From NCBI RefSeq assembly GCF_020171945.1, contig NZ_JAIVAP010000014.1:1-64000 (forward strand): DNA of 64,000 nucleotides, given 5' to 3'. Position 1 is the first letter of the stretch. The number at the start of each line of letters is the position of its first letter. The notes below the pieces were generated by a model. That model made no database searches, had not been told where the DNA came from, and saw only the letters and a program-made list of their open reading frames with translations. This DNA is from Bacillus infantis. Its GTDB lineage: Bacteria > Bacillota > Bacilli > Bacillales > Cytobacillaceae. Shown one piece after another: positions 1-9,600 of this stretch. Both the position numbers and the translations under genes were made by a program.

Positions 1-515
1 TGATAAGCACGAGTCTCTTTCTGTACAACCTTCTTGGCAAACTTCCTCTTGTTTGCACTTGCTTTTACATGAGTGGAATCAACAAATACGTGCTCAGGTT
101 TGATCAGTCCTTTGGTGGAAGCTTCATCTAGAATCCTGTAAAAGATCAGTTCAAAAAGGTCACTATCTTTGAAACGTCTCTCATAATTCTTGCCGAATGT
201 TGAGAAATGAGGGACCTTATCATAGAAACCAAAGCCAAGGAACCAGCGATAAGCCATATTTGTTTCTATTTCTTCAATGGTTTTGCGCATGGAACGGATG
301 CCGAATAGGTATTGGATGAACGTCATTTTTATCAATACGACCGGGTCAATACTTGGGCGGCCGACTTCTGAGTACATATCTTTCACAAGTGGATAGATAA
401 ATGAAAAATCAATCGCAGCCTCTACCTTGCGAACCAGATGGTTCGAGGGTACAAGTTGGTCAAGAGCAATCATTTCAATTTGATCCCGTTGGATTGAATT
501 ATTCTTAGTCAGCAT
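1..515 (-). CDS. IS1182-family transposase, N-terminal part (runs off window)
   Basis: Open reading frame of about 171 codons from the ATG at 513-515 to the window edge, without a stop. The translation begins MLTKNNSIQRDQIEM and contains GRPSIDPVVLIKM, then RWFLGF and HFSTFGKNYERRF, then HVFVDSTHVKASANKRK, the pattern of the DUF772-type N-terminal domain followed by the first catalytic Asp region (D in VDST) of DDE transposases of the IS1182 group. The C-terminal catalytic half is outside the window, so whether the gene is intact cannot be judged. A GGTGAAAAAA stretch just upstream serves as a modest ribosome binding site. Confidence 0.85.
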   Translation of the reverse strand, partial: MLTKNNSIQRDQIEMIALDQLVPSNHLVRKVEAAIDFSFIYPLVKDMYSEVGRPSIDPVVLIKMTFIQYLFGIRSMRKTIEEIETNMAYRWFLGFGFYDKVPHFSTFGKNYERRFKDSDLFELIFYRILDEASTKGLIKPEHVFVDSTHVKASANKRKFAKKVVQKETRAY

Positions 516-561
516 TTTTTTCACCTCAAGCATTGGTATATCTTATATTTTATAAAAAAAT

Positions 562-605
562 AGACTGTAGGCAAACCCGAATTTCTTCGAGTTTGTCTAC
601 AGTCT
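562..605 (-). terminator. Long hairpin with T-run at the IS boundary
   Basis: AGACTGTAGGCAAAC (562-576) pairs with GTTTGTCTACAGTCT (591-605), one mismatch, and the interior adds CGAA/TTCG. On the minus strand it is followed by ATTTTTTTAT, the layout of an intrinsic terminator. It would stop transcripts coming from bcp before they enter the transposase gene; insertion sequences often carry such a shield (inference). Confidence 0.7.
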
Positions 606-607
606 GA

Positions 608-629
608 GATTGGATACAAGTATCCAATC
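608..629. repeat. 22-bp palindrome beside the IS end
   Basis: GATTGGATAC, AA, GTATCCAATC: a perfect 10-bp inverted repeat just downstream of bcp. It has no T-run of its own on the minus strand, so it may be the stem of the former bcp terminator, separated from its T-tract by the insertion. Confidence 0.6.
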
Positions 630-636
630 CTATCAT

Positions 637-1107
637 TCAGGAAAGCTGCTCCTTTACAAAAGCAAGCGCCTCTTCAACATGGCCCTTCACTTTGACTTTC
701 CTCCATTCCTTCACCAAATTCCCTTCTTTATCAATGATGAAGGTGGATCTTTCAATCCCCATATACTCTTTGCCAAAATTCTTCTTCAGCTTCCAGACAT
801 CATACGCTTCGGCAGCTTTATGCTCTTCATCTGACAGCAGGATGAATGGCAGTCCATATTTTTCAATAAATTTCCCGTGCCTGCCCGCCGGGTCAGGGCT
901 TATACCGATGATCACAGCATCCGCCCCCTGGAATTCCTCATGCTTGTCCCTGAAATCGCATGCTTCTGTCGTGCACCCTGGCGTCATATCCTTAGGGTAG
1001 AAATACAGGACCACATTTTTGCCCCGGAAATCCGACAGCCTTACCGGCTTTTCATCTGCCCCAGGCAGTTCAAACTCCGGAGCCTGTTTTCCAAGTTCAA
1101 TCTGCAT
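637..1107 (-). CDS. bcp: Thioredoxin-dependent thiol peroxidase (Bcp/PrxQ)
   Basis: 156-residue peroxiredoxin of the Bcp/PrxQ class, a cytoplasmic enzyme that reduces hydrogen peroxide and organic hydroperoxides with electrons from thioredoxin. The motif FYPKDMTPGCTTEAC carries the peroxidatic Cys45 and, five residues on, the resolving Cys50 typical of atypical two-Cys PrxQ enzymes. Length is normal for the family. ATG at 1105-1107 has GGAGGGA seven bases upstream. It is single-gene with its own promoter and is the first gene of the yga-type synteny block. In B. subtilis the neighbour is perR; here an insertion element lies there instead. Confidence 0.95.
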   Translation of the reverse strand: MQIELGKQAPEFELPGADEKPVRLSDFRGKNVVLYFYPKDMTPGCTTEACDFRDKHEEFQGADAVIIGISPDPAGRHGKFIEKYGLPFILLSDEEHKAAEAYDVWKLKKNFGKEYMGIERSTFIIDKEGNLVKEWRKVKVKGHVEEALAFVKEQLS

Positions 1108-1123
1108 ACTAATCCCTCCATCG

Positions 1124-1159
1124 ATGTTATAACATAAGCCTATCCAAAATCTGAGTCAA
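1124..1159 (-). promoter_or_regulatory. bcp sigma-A promoter with palindrome over -10
   Basis: On the minus strand TTGACT (1154-1159), a 17-base spacer, then TATGTT (1131-1136), leaving a very short leader before bcp. The perfect 12-bp palindrome ATGTTATAACAT (1124-1135) overlaps the -10 region and could be an operator. It does not match the PerR box consensus well. Confidence 0.5.
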
Positions 1160-1178
1160 ACACAAATTCGGGATGCTG

Positions 1179-1583
1179 TCAGGGCTCTCTGTCGAATACC
1201 GCCCTCGCTACAAATGCTGCAGGAATTGTGTAGCCGATCAGTGCCTCAAGGACGGCGATCATCCTGCCGATCCCTACAGGGGAAATATCGCCATAGCCTA
1301 CTGAAAAAAGGGTAACAGCACTGAAGTAGAAGCCTGTCTCCAGCCTTTGAAAAAATGTTCCTCCTTCCGCTCCCGCGCTTTCCCGGAGAACCTGGGTACC
1401 GTTCTGCTCTATTAAAACGTAAATAAGCCCAAAGCCAATCATGACCGTCACATATATAAAAGCCAGATACAGAAAGTTTTCAAACGAGACTCTTTTTCCG
1501 CGGATCTTATGGGGGATAAACAATGTCCGCAGACTCATTAATACACAGAAGGCAATCAATATCAGCGAAAGATAAAAGACCAA
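1179..1583 (-). CDS. Small two-TM potassium-channel-like membrane protein
   Basis: 134-residue membrane protein of the ion channel 2 type. Hydrophobic segments lie at about residues 1-20, 37-58 and 105-127, and the pore loop TLFSVGYGDISP (about 91-102) holds the selectivity-filter signature GYG of potassium channels. There is no RCK/TrkA-N ligand-binding domain, so this is a bare pore unit that would act as a tetramer in the membrane. It lies between bcp and the ABC exporter on the same strand. Ion selectivity is inferred from the filter only. Confidence 0.82.
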   Translation of the reverse strand: MVFYLSLILIAFCVLMSLRTLFIPHKIRGKRVSFENFLYLAFIYVTVMIGFGLIYVLIEQNGTQVLRESAGAEGGTFFQRLETGFYFSAVTLFSVGYGDISPVGIGRMIAVLEALIGYTIPAAFVARAVFDREP

Positions 1584-1730
1584 ATCAGACCCTCTTCTCC
1601 TTTATACTCCCTAGATTTATACGCTTTAAACAGGGTCTGTATGCCGGCTTGTCTTTTTAAGTGCAGTTTCAGGGAAAAAGAAAACAGCAGCCAGGAATAG
1701 AGTTTCAGTATGCGCCCATAGTCGGAATAA

Positions 1731-1763
1731 AAAAACAGCACCCATTAAGAGAGTACTGTTTTT
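1731..1763 (-). terminator. Terminator of the three-gene ABC exporter operon
   Basis: AAAAACAG (1731-1738) pairs with CTGTTTTT (1756-1763). On the minus strand the stem is followed by a long T-run, just past the stop codon of the last permease gene. Confidence 0.65.
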
Positions 1764-1768
1764 GCATT

Positions 1769-2554
1769 CTAGTTTCCCGCACCGCGGTATTTCTTCACGC
1801 CCTGATTCCAGACGATGATGGACAGGCAGAAGAATACCAGACCGATGACTGGCGTCAGGAAAGAATAGGCAAGCCATTCATGCTTTCCAAGAAAATAGGC
1901 CGCCGGATAGACACCGACAAATGCGAACGGGAGAATCCAGGTAAGCACAAAGCGGATGGCGCCATTGTATATGTCCACCGGGTATCTTCCATAATTCCCG
2001 ATATTGTACATCATCGGCATGATGGAAGTTCTTGCGTCCGCCCAAAAGCTGATGCATGCAATCAGGACAAAGATCCCGGCATAAACCATAACACCGCCGA
2101 GCACAAGCAGGATAAACAAGAACGGGTCATACCAGCTTATGCTCAGTCCAAGCTGTTCACCCGCATAAAACATAATGACCAGTCCAGTTACAGCTCCAAA
2201 CAGCGATTCCAGCTCCATCCTTTCCAGGACGATTTGGAACAGACTATGAACAGGCCTGGTCAGGATCCTGTCAAACTCCCCTTTTACGATATAACGTTCA
2301 TTAAAGTCCCAAATATTGAAAAAGGAAGAAAACAGGGCATATGGAACAAGAAAGAATCCATAGATAAAAATAATTTCATCCCTGTTCCAGCCGCTTAAAT
2401 AGCTGGTATGGCCGAAGACAACCAGAATAAAGATCAAATTGACTGCCTGAAACAGCAAATCGGATACAACCTCAACTGCCAAATCTGCCCGATACTCCAG
2501 CCTTGTTTTCATATACTGAGACACATATTGGAAAAAAATCGAAATATAAAACAA
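1769..2554 (-). CDS. ABC-2 family exporter permease (DUF990 type), second subunit
   Basis: 261-residue integral membrane protein with about six hydrophobic helices, of the ABC2_membrane_6 (DUF990) permease family. These occur as pairs encoded beside one ATPase and form heteromeric exporters; the substrate is unknown. The phrase GEFDRILTRPVHSLFQ (around residues 92-107) is the cytoplasmic loop conserved in the family. The start is a TTG at 2552-2554 with GGAGGG upstream that overlaps the end of the preceding permease gene, so the two are translationally coupled. It is the last gene of a three-gene operon (ATPase, permease, permease). Confidence 0.85.
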   Translation of the reverse strand: MFYISIFFQYVSQYMKTRLEYRADLAVEVVSDLLFQAVNLIFILVVFGHTSYLSGWNRDEIIFIYGFFLVPYALFSSFFNIWDFNERYIVKGEFDRILTRPVHSLFQIVLERMELESLFGAVTGLVIMFYAGEQLGLSISWYDPFLFILLVLGGVMVYAGIFVLIACISFWADARTSIMPMMYNIGNYGRYPVDIYNGAIRFVLTWILPFAFVGVYPAAYFLGKHEWLAYSFLTPVIGLVFFCLSIIVWNQGVKKYRGAGN

Positions 2555-2558
2555 GCTG

Positions 2559-3350
2559 TTACCCTCCTTGAATGACCATCTGCTTTTTCGCCGCGGTCCA
2601 AAGTGCCTGTATCGGAATGATGAGGATCAGCACCCATACTCCCTGAAGGAGCAGACCATTGATAGCTTCTCCATGTGAGAAGCCATTGGTGAAAATCATG
2701 CTTGGAATATAGCTGATGCCCTGGAATGGCAGGAATTTCAAGATATCCTGCGCCCAGACAGGGAAAAAGGAAAGAGGGATCAGCAGCCCGGAAAAAAGAT
2801 CGATTACAACGCGCTTGGCCCTGATTAAGCCTGTATTATTATATAAGAAAAAAGTCGTAATCCCTGTCAGCAGATTTAATTGGGTATTGATCAAGAAGCT
2901 GAGCAGAATGGATACTGAAAACAGCAGCCAGGTGGCAGGGTCTGCCGAAAATTCAAGCGGGAAGATAAGGGCCACGATGACCATCCCGGGAACAGAGAAA
3001 AAGAACAAACGGAAAATACCTTCCCCCAGCCCCTGCATGGTCTTCATGCCAAGATAATTGTATGGCCTTATCAGCTCAACCGCTACCTTTCCTTCCTTTA
3101 TTTCTGCAGCCATTTCCCGGTCGATATTATTGAAATAAAAGGCCCTCGCCATCCAGGCAACAGCTACATAAGTGGTCATCTGCAGGACGGAAAGGCCCTC
3201 AATGCTCTCTTTCCCTCCATAAATAGCAGTCCATAAAAAATAATAAGCGCCGATATTAATGCTGTATATCAGAATGCCTGTATAATAATTCGTCCGGTAG
3301 GCGAGCATCATTAAAAAACGGATCCGGATCATTTCTACATACTTATCCAT
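2559..3350 (-). CDS. ABC-2 family exporter permease (DUF990 type), first subunit
   Basis: 263-residue polytopic membrane protein starting MDKYVEMIRIRF, with the family loop KEGKVAVELIRPYNYLGMK near residues 84-102 and five to six hydrophobic segments after it. It pairs with the downstream permease and the upstream ATPase to form an ABC exporter. A longer open frame extends upstream, but it would run into the ATPase gene. ATG at 3348-3350 has AAGGAGGCAGCA directly before it, so this start is preferred. It lies ten bases after the ATPase stop codon. Confidence 0.87.
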   Translation of the reverse strand: MDKYVEMIRIRFLMMLAYRTNYYTGILIYSINIGAYYFLWTAIYGGKESIEGLSVLQMTTYVAVAWMARAFYFNNIDREMAAEIKEGKVAVELIRPYNYLGMKTMQGLGEGIFRLFFFSVPGMVIVALIFPLEFSADPATWLLFSVSILLSFLINTQLNLLTGITTFFLYNNTGLIRAKRVVIDLFSGLLIPLSFFPVWAQDILKFLPFQGISYIPSMIFTNGFSHGEAINGLLLQGVWVLILIIPIQALWTAAKKQMVIQGG

Positions 3351-3360
3351 TGCTGCCTCC

Positions 3361-4368
3361 TTATGCCATGCCTTTATCGTATATATTGCGGATGATTTCT
3401 TCGGTTGATGTCTCCATGATTTTAATATCCCTGACCTTGTAGGCCGATACTGCCCTTGCAATCAGCGCAGAAATGACTTCCTCTTTATCCTCCGTAAAGG
3501 CAGTAAATGCTTCGTCCTCTCCATTTCTCTGCCAGTCAACGGGGAGATCGGCCGTAAGCTCTTCCAGGGCCCCCAATTCTGCCTGTTCAAGAAATTCAAA
3601 CCGTATTTCCTTTCCTTCAGCCCAGGTTTCCTTCAGGCTCTGCAAAGCACCATCGTATATGATGCGGCCTTCATCAAGCATGACAACCCGCTCGCAAAGC
3701 GCTTCAATGTCAGAAATGTCATGGGTGGTCAAAAGAATCGTCGTATTGTATTTCTGGTTGATTTCTTTTAGAAACTCACGGATTTTCAGCTTAACCAGGA
3801 CATCGAGGCCGATCGTCGGCTCATCGAGAAATATCAGCGGCGGATTATGGATAAGGGCCGCCGCCAGCTCGCAGCGCATTCTCTGCCCAAGTGAAAGCTT
3901 GCGTACCGGCTTATCCAGGAGCGGTCCGATATCAAGCGTCCTGATTACATGGTCCATATGGCTGGCATAATCCTCATCAGATACTTTATAAACCTTTTTT
4001 AAAAGCCGGAACGATTCCTGAACGGCAATATCCCACCACAGCTGGGATCTCTGCCCGAACACAACCCCGATCGTCTGGACAAATCTCTCCCGGTCCCTGT
4101 GCGGATTCATCCCATTGACAGTCACCTCACCGGCAGTCGGCTCCAGGATGCCGGTCAGCATCTTAATGGTCGTCGACTTTCCCGCTCCGTTTTCTCCTAT
4201 GTAGCCAACCATTTCTCCTTGCCTTACTTGAAAGCTGATATCGTTGACAGCAGGGACAATCTTATAATTTCGCGTAAACAGATCACGGAAGGCCCCTTTA
4301 AGGCCGGCCCTGCTTGAATAGGCCTTAAACTCCTTGCGCAGGCCATTTACAATGATGGCATCCTTCAT
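3361..4368 (-). CDS. ABC exporter ATP-binding protein (partner of DUF990 permeases)
   Basis: 335-residue ABC ATPase. Walker A is GENGAGKST (58-66), the signature LSLGQRM (158-164) and Walker B IFLDEP (179-184), followed by the switch His in LLTTHD. The extended N-terminus with a basic stretch ([19 protein letters not shown]) and the C-terminal 90-residue tail are usual for the ATPases of two-permease ABC-2 exporters. First gene of the operon; transcription begins in the repeat-rich intergenic region upstream. The substrate is not deducible; relatives have been linked to export of toxic cations or antibiotics. Confidence 0.9.
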   Translation of the reverse strand: MKDAIIVNGLRKEFKAYSSRAGLKGAFRDLFTRNYKIVPAVNDISFQVRQGEMVGYIGENGAGKSTTIKMLTGILEPTAGEVTVNGMNPHRDRERFVQTIGVVFGQRSQLWWDIAVQESFRLLKKVYKVSDEDYASHMDHVIRTLDIGPLLDKPVRKLSLGQRMRCELAAALIHNPPLIFLDEPTIGLDVLVKLKIREFLKEINQKYNTTILLTTHDISDIEALCERVVMLDEGRIIYDGALQSLKETWAEGKEIRFEFLEQAELGALEELTADLPVDWQRNGEDEAFTAFTEDKEEVISALIARAVSAYKVRDIKIMETSTEEIIRNIYDKGMA

Positions 4369-4494
4369 GTTTTCCTCCAGTTCAATCCCTTTTTTACAAG
4401 GGCATATATTTCAAAACATTCAAGGCATCCAGCCCTCTCTCAAAGCCGGCGCCCCAAGAACTCATTTTAGCCAAAGGAGATCTTTTATACAAAT

Positions 4495-4518
4495 AGCCTG
4501 CACGCATCTTTGCAGGCT
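4495..4518. repeat. Isolated hairpin near the ABC operon start
   Basis: AGCCTGCA (4495-4502) and TGCAGGCT (4511-4518) form a perfect 8-bp stem with an 8-base loop. No T-run follows on either strand, so it is not a standard terminator. It precedes the repeat array at 4555. Confidence 0.5.
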
Positions 4519-4554
4519 GATTCCCATTTGGCGTCCTTCCCGGGCGTTATCTCC

Positions 4555-4938
4555 ACCAGCCGGGCTTTACGGGCAGTTTAGCCTCGCACCCCTCCCTTTT
4601 TCCTAACTTTCTTACTATAAGCGCGGGGCTATTACTGCCCGTTAAACTGCGGCATTGGGAAACTTCCCCTTGGACGCTCTTACCAAGGGGTTAGTTGAAC
4701 CAGCCGGGCTTTACGGGCAGTTTAGCCTCGCACCCCTTCCTTTTTCCTAACTTTCTTACTATAAGCGCGGGGCTATTACTGCCCGTTAAACTGCGGCATT
4801 GGGAAACTTCCCCCTGGTGTTCTTCCCAGGGGGTTAGTTGAACCAGCCGGGCTTTACGGGCAGTTTAGCCTCGCACCCCTTCCTTTTTCCTAACTTTCTT
4901 ACTATAAGCGCGGGGCTATTACTGCCCGTTAAACTGCG
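4555..4938. repeat. Array A: three tandem hairpin units of about 143 bp between the ABC operon and gsaB
   Basis: The intergenic region 4369-4977 holds no gene. Units start at 4555, 4699 and 4842 (spacing 144 and 143). Each contains an imperfect long inverted repeat: ACGGGCAGTTTAGCCTCGC on the left against the complement of GCGGGGCTATTACTGCCCGT on the right, with a pyrimidine-rich middle ending in ACTATAAGCG. Units 1 and 2 also carry a second hairpin: CCCCTTGG/CCAAGGGG in unit 1 and CCCCCTGG/CCAGGGGG in unit 2, a T-A to C-G double change that keeps pairing. The third unit lacks the second hairpin and ends just before the gsaB ribosome binding site. Confidence 0.9.
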
Positions 4939-4977
4939 GTAATATAAAGGAGGAATCACGCCTTAAGGAGGAAGAAA

Positions 4978-6273
4978 ATGAATTTCTCGAATTCAGAACG
5001 CATACATGAAGAAGCACTGAAACATATTGTGGGCGGAGTTAACAGCCCTTCCCGCTCTTATAAAGCAGTTGGCGGCGGAGCTCCGGTTGTGATGGAGCGC
5101 GCGCAGGGAGCTTACTTCTGGGATGTCGACGGAAATCAATATATCGATTATCTGGCTGCGTATGGCCCCATCATCACCGGCCATGCACATCCTCACATTA
5201 CAGAAGCGATCAAAAGAGCAGCCGAAACAGGGGTCCTGTACGGAACACCTACCCCGCACGAAGTAAAATTCGCCAAGATGCTGAAGGAAGCGATGCCGGG
5301 CATGGAAAAGATCCGCTTCGTCAATTCAGGCACTGAGGCCGTCATGACCACGATCCGTGTGGCACGGGCCTACACTGGAAAAGACAAAATCATTAAATTT
5401 GCCGGATGCTACCATGGCCATTCCGACCTTGTCCTTGTAGCGGCAGGCTCGGGGCCATCCACACTTGGAACGCCGGATTCTGCCGGCGTGCCGAAAAGCA
5501 TCGCCCAGGAAGTGATCACTGTCCCATTCAATGATATTGAACCATTTAAAGAAGCGATGGAAAAATGGGGAGACGAGATTGCAGCCGTGCTGGTTGAACC
5601 GATTGTAGGAAATTTCGGCATAGTTGAACCAAAAGAAGGCTTCCTGGAGCAAATCATCGAAATCGCCCATGCAGCAGGCTCCCTCGTCATATATGATGAA
5701 GTCATCACAGCCTTCCGCTTTATGTATGGCGGTGCCCAGGATATGCTTGGCGTTCAGCCTGACCTGACAGCGATGGGCAAAATCATTGGCGGCGGGCTTC
5801 CGATCGGTGCCTACGGCGGCAAACTGGAAATCATGGAAAAGGTAGCTCCATTAGGCCCAGCCTACCAGGCAGGGACAATGGCAGGAAACCCGGCTTCCAT
5901 TCTTTCCGGAATCGCCTGCCTTGAAGTCCTTAAACAGGATGGAATCTATGAATATCTTGACAGGCTTGGCCAAATGCTTGAAGAAGGCATACTGGCAGCA
6001 GCGGCTGAGCATGGGATCCAGATCACCATCAATCGCCTGAAAGGTGCGCTGACCATCTACTTTACGGAAGAAAAAGTAGAAAACTATGAGCAGGCAGAAA
6101 ACACAGATGGCGAGACTTTTGCGCGTTTCTTCAAGCTGATGCTTGAACAGGGGATCAACCTGGCGCCTTCCAAGTATGAGGCCTGGTTTGTAACCATTGC
6201 CCATACCGAAGAAGATATAGACGCTACTCTCCATGCAGTCAACCATGTATTCAGCATAATGAGCGGAGAATAA
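4978..6273 (+). CDS. gsaB: Glutamate-1-semialdehyde 2,1-aminomutase (second paralogue type)
   Basis: 431-residue PLP enzyme of the class III aminotransferase fold that converts glutamate-1-semialdehyde to 5-aminolevulinate in tetrapyrrole synthesis. Seen: substrate loop [11 protein letters not shown] (18-28), cofactor Asp240 in [10 protein letters not shown], and the PLP lysine Lys268 in [17 protein letters not shown]. It is not in a hem biosynthesis cluster and lies in the yga synteny block, which matches B. subtilis gsaB rather than hemL. ATG at 4978 follows AAGGAGGAAGAAA; a second perfect Shine-Dalgarno-like AAAGGAGGAA lies 25 bases further upstream without an ATG. The last unit of repeat array A ends about 40 bases before the start. 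Confidence 0.93.
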   Translation: MNFSNSERIHEEALKHIVGGVNSPSRSYKAVGGGAPVVMERAQGAYFWDVDGNQYIDYLAAYGPIITGHAHPHITEAIKRAAETGVLYGTPTPHEVKFAKMLKEAMPGMEKIRFVNSGTEAVMTTIRVARAYTGKDKIIKFAGCYHGHSDLVLVAAGSGPSTLGTPDSAGVPKSIAQEVITVPFNDIEPFKEAMEKWGDEIAAVLVEPIVGNFGIVEPKEGFLEQIIEIAHAAGSLVIYDEVITAFRFMYGGAQDMLGVQPDLTAMGKIIGGGLPIGAYGGKLEIMEKVAPLGPAYQAGTMAGNPASILSGIACLEVLKQDGIYEYLDRLGQMLEEGILAAAAEHGIQITINRLKGALTIYFTEEKVENYEQAENTDGETFARFFKLMLEQGINLAPSKYEAWFVTIAHTEEDIDATLHAVNHVFSIMSGE

Positions 6274-6293
6274 TTATACAGTTTTTTATGCAT

Positions 6294-6321
6294 AAAAGGA
6301 GCCTTTAGCGGCTCCTTTTTT
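6294..6321 (+). terminator. gsaB terminator
   Basis: AAAAGGAGCC (6294-6303) and GGCTCCTTTT (6310-6319), perfect 10-bp stem followed by T residues. Confidence 0.88.
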
Positions 6322-6418
6322 AATATAACCAACATTGAAAACGTTTACAAAACAAGATGTTTTATTAAAAAATCCATATTCCTCTGCCCACTCGCCATCC
6401 AGAGTTTTGTATAATTAA

Positions 6419-6447
6419 TTGATTTCTGAAAATTCTTATGATATGAT
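6419..6447 (+). promoter_or_regulatory. Candidate sigma-A promoter of the glutamate synthase gene
   Basis: TTGATT (6419-6424), 17-base spacer, TATGAT (6442-6447). Transcription would start near 6454 and give a leader of about 180 bases before the ATG at 6634. Apart from the strong Shine-Dalgarno at 6593-6602 the rest of 6322-6633 shows no feature I recognise. Confidence 0.5.
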
Positions 6448-6608
6448 AAAAATACTAATTTTCTAAAAACTCACTTTTGTATCTCATGTTTTTTTGAAAA
6501 ATGTAGACCCACCCTGTCTTATTTTCCCCTTATATGTTTCCTCGAAACAATGAACCTTACAAAATTTCATTTTGTATACAGAATAAATCTTATAGGAGGT
6601 GAACCGGC

Positions 6609-6623
6609 TTGGCAATTTGCTGA
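6609..6623 (+). other. Possible four-codon leader ORF upstream of glutamate synthase
   Basis: The strong Shine-Dalgarno TAGGAGGTGAA (6593-6603) is about 33 bases from the ATG of the glutamate synthase gene, too far to serve it, but is correctly spaced for a TTG at 6609. That TTG opens TTG GCA ATT TGC TGA (M-A-I-C-stop), ending ten bases before the ATG at 6634. It is out of frame with the large gene. It could be a leader peptide with translational coupling, or chance. Confidence 0.25.
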
Positions 6624-6633
6624 AGCCGTATTT

Positions 6634-9600
6634 ATGACACAAACTTGGAGCCCATCCCTTTTCACTGAATTTAACCGCCAGGAGCATGATGCCTGCGGGA
6701 TTGTAGCCGCAATGGAAAAGAATAAAATCCCTTCAAGGGAGAATATCTTCAGCTGCATCGATGCTCTTGTCACGATGAATCACCGCGCGGGTTTTATTAA
6801 TGGAGAAGGTGACGGCGTCGGGATCCATATTGATATCCCGCGCGAGCTATGGAAGCAGAAGCTTTCTGATGCCGGTGCCGATCCTGAGGCAGCCTCCCGC
6901 GAAGGATTTGCCGTCGGCCATGTTTTCATGTCAAGAAATGAAAAAAGCTCAAGCATTAAAGCCAGTCTTGCAGAAAAATTAGTAGATGCAGGCTTTGACA
7001 TCCTATTTGAATCAGACGAAGTGACAAATTCTTCAGCCCTTGGGCCGATTGCCATCCAGGAAAACCCTATATTCTGGCAGTTTGCCATTTTATCAGAATT
7101 GGAGGGCCAGCCTCTTACTGAAAAGTTATTTAACCTTATTATTAATTTCGAAGAGGATGAGCATGTCCATGTCGCCTCTCTGAGCCAGCACCACGCTGTC
7201 TATAAAGTGATGGGCGCAGGGGATATCCTGCCCAAATATTATCATGACCTTGCGAACCCGCTTGCCGCATCGACAATGACGCTTGGCCACAACAGATATT
7301 CTACCAATACACTGTCCAGCTTTTTCCGTGTCCAGCCTTTCAGTGTGCTTGGGCATAACGGCGAAATCAACACGATTGCCAAGCTTCGGGATGAAGCTAA
7401 GCTTGCAGGCGTCCCGCTCGTGAAGGACGGCAGCGATTCACAGGACTTGAGCCGAACACTGGAGACGTTTATTTGCCGTGAAAATTATTCACTTTTTGAA
7501 GCGATGGATGTTATGTTCCCGCCAATTGTGAACGAAATTAAGTCTTATCCTGACCATCTCCAGGATCTATATACCTACATCCGGGAAGGCTGGGGCCATT
7601 TTGCCCAGGGTCCTGCAGGAATCATCTCCCGCTTTGCGGACGAGGCAGTATTCAGCGTGGATGCACTTGGGCTGCGCCCGCTCTGGATGCTTGAGACAGA
7701 AAGCTCTTATTTATTCTCTTCAGAACCGGGGATTATTCCTTCCAGCGAATATGTAAACGAGCCTAAGCCGCTGGCTCCGGGAGAAAAGGTCGGCCTGAAA
7801 TGGAACGGGGATGTTCTTGAAGTATTTGAACAGCATGCATACCAGGAAGAGGTATACAAAAGATTCTCAAAGCGGGTGCATCTGGACGGCAGCAGGAAGC
7901 GGCTTGAAACGCCAAGGCTGCCCAAAACCATTTCGATGAATTATCCAAGCAAGATTCATAACGGCCAATATAAAGCTTTCGGCTGGGAAAGGGATCAGGT
8001 CCAGCTTGTTGAACAGATGGCTGATAAAGGCATTGAGCCGATCCGTTCTTTAGGACATGATGCACCTTTGGCAGCATTGAACCCTGAGCGGAAAAACATT
8101 GCCGACTATATAAAGGAAAGTGTGGCCGTCGTGACCAATCCGGCCATTGACCGCGACCGTGAAACAGAACATTTTTCCACCAGGACCATCATCGGGAAGC
8201 GCCCTGCCCTCTTCCATTCTGATAAGGAAGTCTCAGGGGTCACTGAACTTCAGACTCCGCTCCTGATTGAAGGAAAAGCAGGATTTGAATGTTCCGGCAT
8301 CATCCAGCAGCCAAGCTATGACCAGGTGACAGAATATTACCAGGAGCAAAAGCTGACTGCCTACATCCCGATTGTGTTCAGTGAAGATGAAGGCATCCGG
8401 GAGGCCCTTGGCCGTCTGGCTGGGGATGCTGTGGCTGCTGTGAGGAGCGGGAAGTCCCTCCTCATACTGGATGATTCACAGGCACATCAGAACGGAAATC
8501 TGTGGCTCGATCCCCATTTGGCCGTATCAGCGATTGATCAGGCTCTGGTTAAGGAAGCGGTCCGCAGGGACTGTTCCATCCTGCTTCGTTCAGCTTCCAT
8601 CCGGTCTTTGCATGATATCATCACCAGCTATGGACTTGGTGCAGATCTGATTTCCCCGTACTATATGTTCATGACCGTACTGGATGAATCGGCCACGCCG
8701 CTTGTAAATCTGTACACAGCACTGACAAAAGGCCTCGAAAAGGTCATTTCTACGATCGGAATCCACGAGCTGAGAGGCTATGGGCGGCTATTCTCAAGCA
8801 TCGGGCTGCATGAGGAAACAGCGGAAATACTGAATATTGTAAACTTCTTCGGTTCAGGAGAGCTTTCATGCAATTTTGAAAGCATGAAGGAAGACAGCAT
8901 TCAAAGAGCACAAGATTACCAGAATGAAAAAGAAAGAATCGGAAAGACCTTTCATCTTTTCCCGCGCATATGGAAAGCCATCGGCGAAGTTGCCAAAACC
9001 GGCGACTATACAGCATACGGGGAAAAAATTTCAGAACAGGAGGAGCAGAATCCGACAACGATCCGCCACCTGACTGGCTTCAAGCCGGCATCCTCCCCTG
9101 TATCGCCTTCAGAGGTGAGCCTGAATGTCGGCACGCATGATCTTCCTTTCGTCATTGCTTCAATGTCATTCGGCTCACAAAATGAGATTGCCTTCAGGGC
9201 TTATGCAGAAGGTGCAGACCGCCTGAACATGGTCAGCATGAACGGTGAAGGCGGGGAAATCAAGGATATGCTGGGCAAATATCCGAATACCCGCGGACAG
9301 CAGGTTGCATCCGGCCGGTTTGGGGTGAACGCCGAGCTGCTGAACTCATCAAACCTGCTTGAAATTAAAATCGGCCAGGGCGCGAAGCCGGGTGAAGGCG
9401 GACATCTTCCAGGCTCAAAAGTGACAGCAAAAATTGCAGAGGCGAGAAATGCCACCATTGGCTCAGATTTAATCTCGCCTTCCAATAATCATGATATCTA
9501 TTCGATTGAAGATCTGGCCCAAATGATACATGAGCTCAAGACGGCCAATGATAAAGCCAAAGTCGCTGTAAAAGTTCCTGTCGTTCCTAATATCGGGACG

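Larger units (their letters stand above)
1..605 (-). mobile_element. IS1182-family insertion sequence, right-hand portion (left end outside window)
   Basis: The segment holds the 5' part of an IS1182-type transposase read on the minus strand plus about 90 bp of upstream sequence ending in a long hairpin (562-605). The rest of the element lies before base 1. The presumed outer boundary is near 605, directly beside a 22-bp palindrome (608-629) next to bcp. The exact terminal inverted repeat cannot be defined because the other end is missing. In related Bacillaceae perR follows bcp, so this element, or something beyond it, breaks that synteny (inference). Confidence 0.75.

Noticed and set aside
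1124-1135. PerR box in the bcp promoter
   Set aside because: ATGTTATAACAT is palindromic but lacks the TTATAATnATTATAA pattern.
1661-2398. 245-codon plus-strand ORF over the ABC permease
   Set aside because: Low-complexity His/Asp/Gln-rich translation opposite a clear permease gene; antisense shadow.
6550-6633. Upstream ATG at 6550 as glutamate synthase start
   Set aside because: It lacks a ribosome binding site and adds 28 residues not expected before the EHDACGIV propeptide region.
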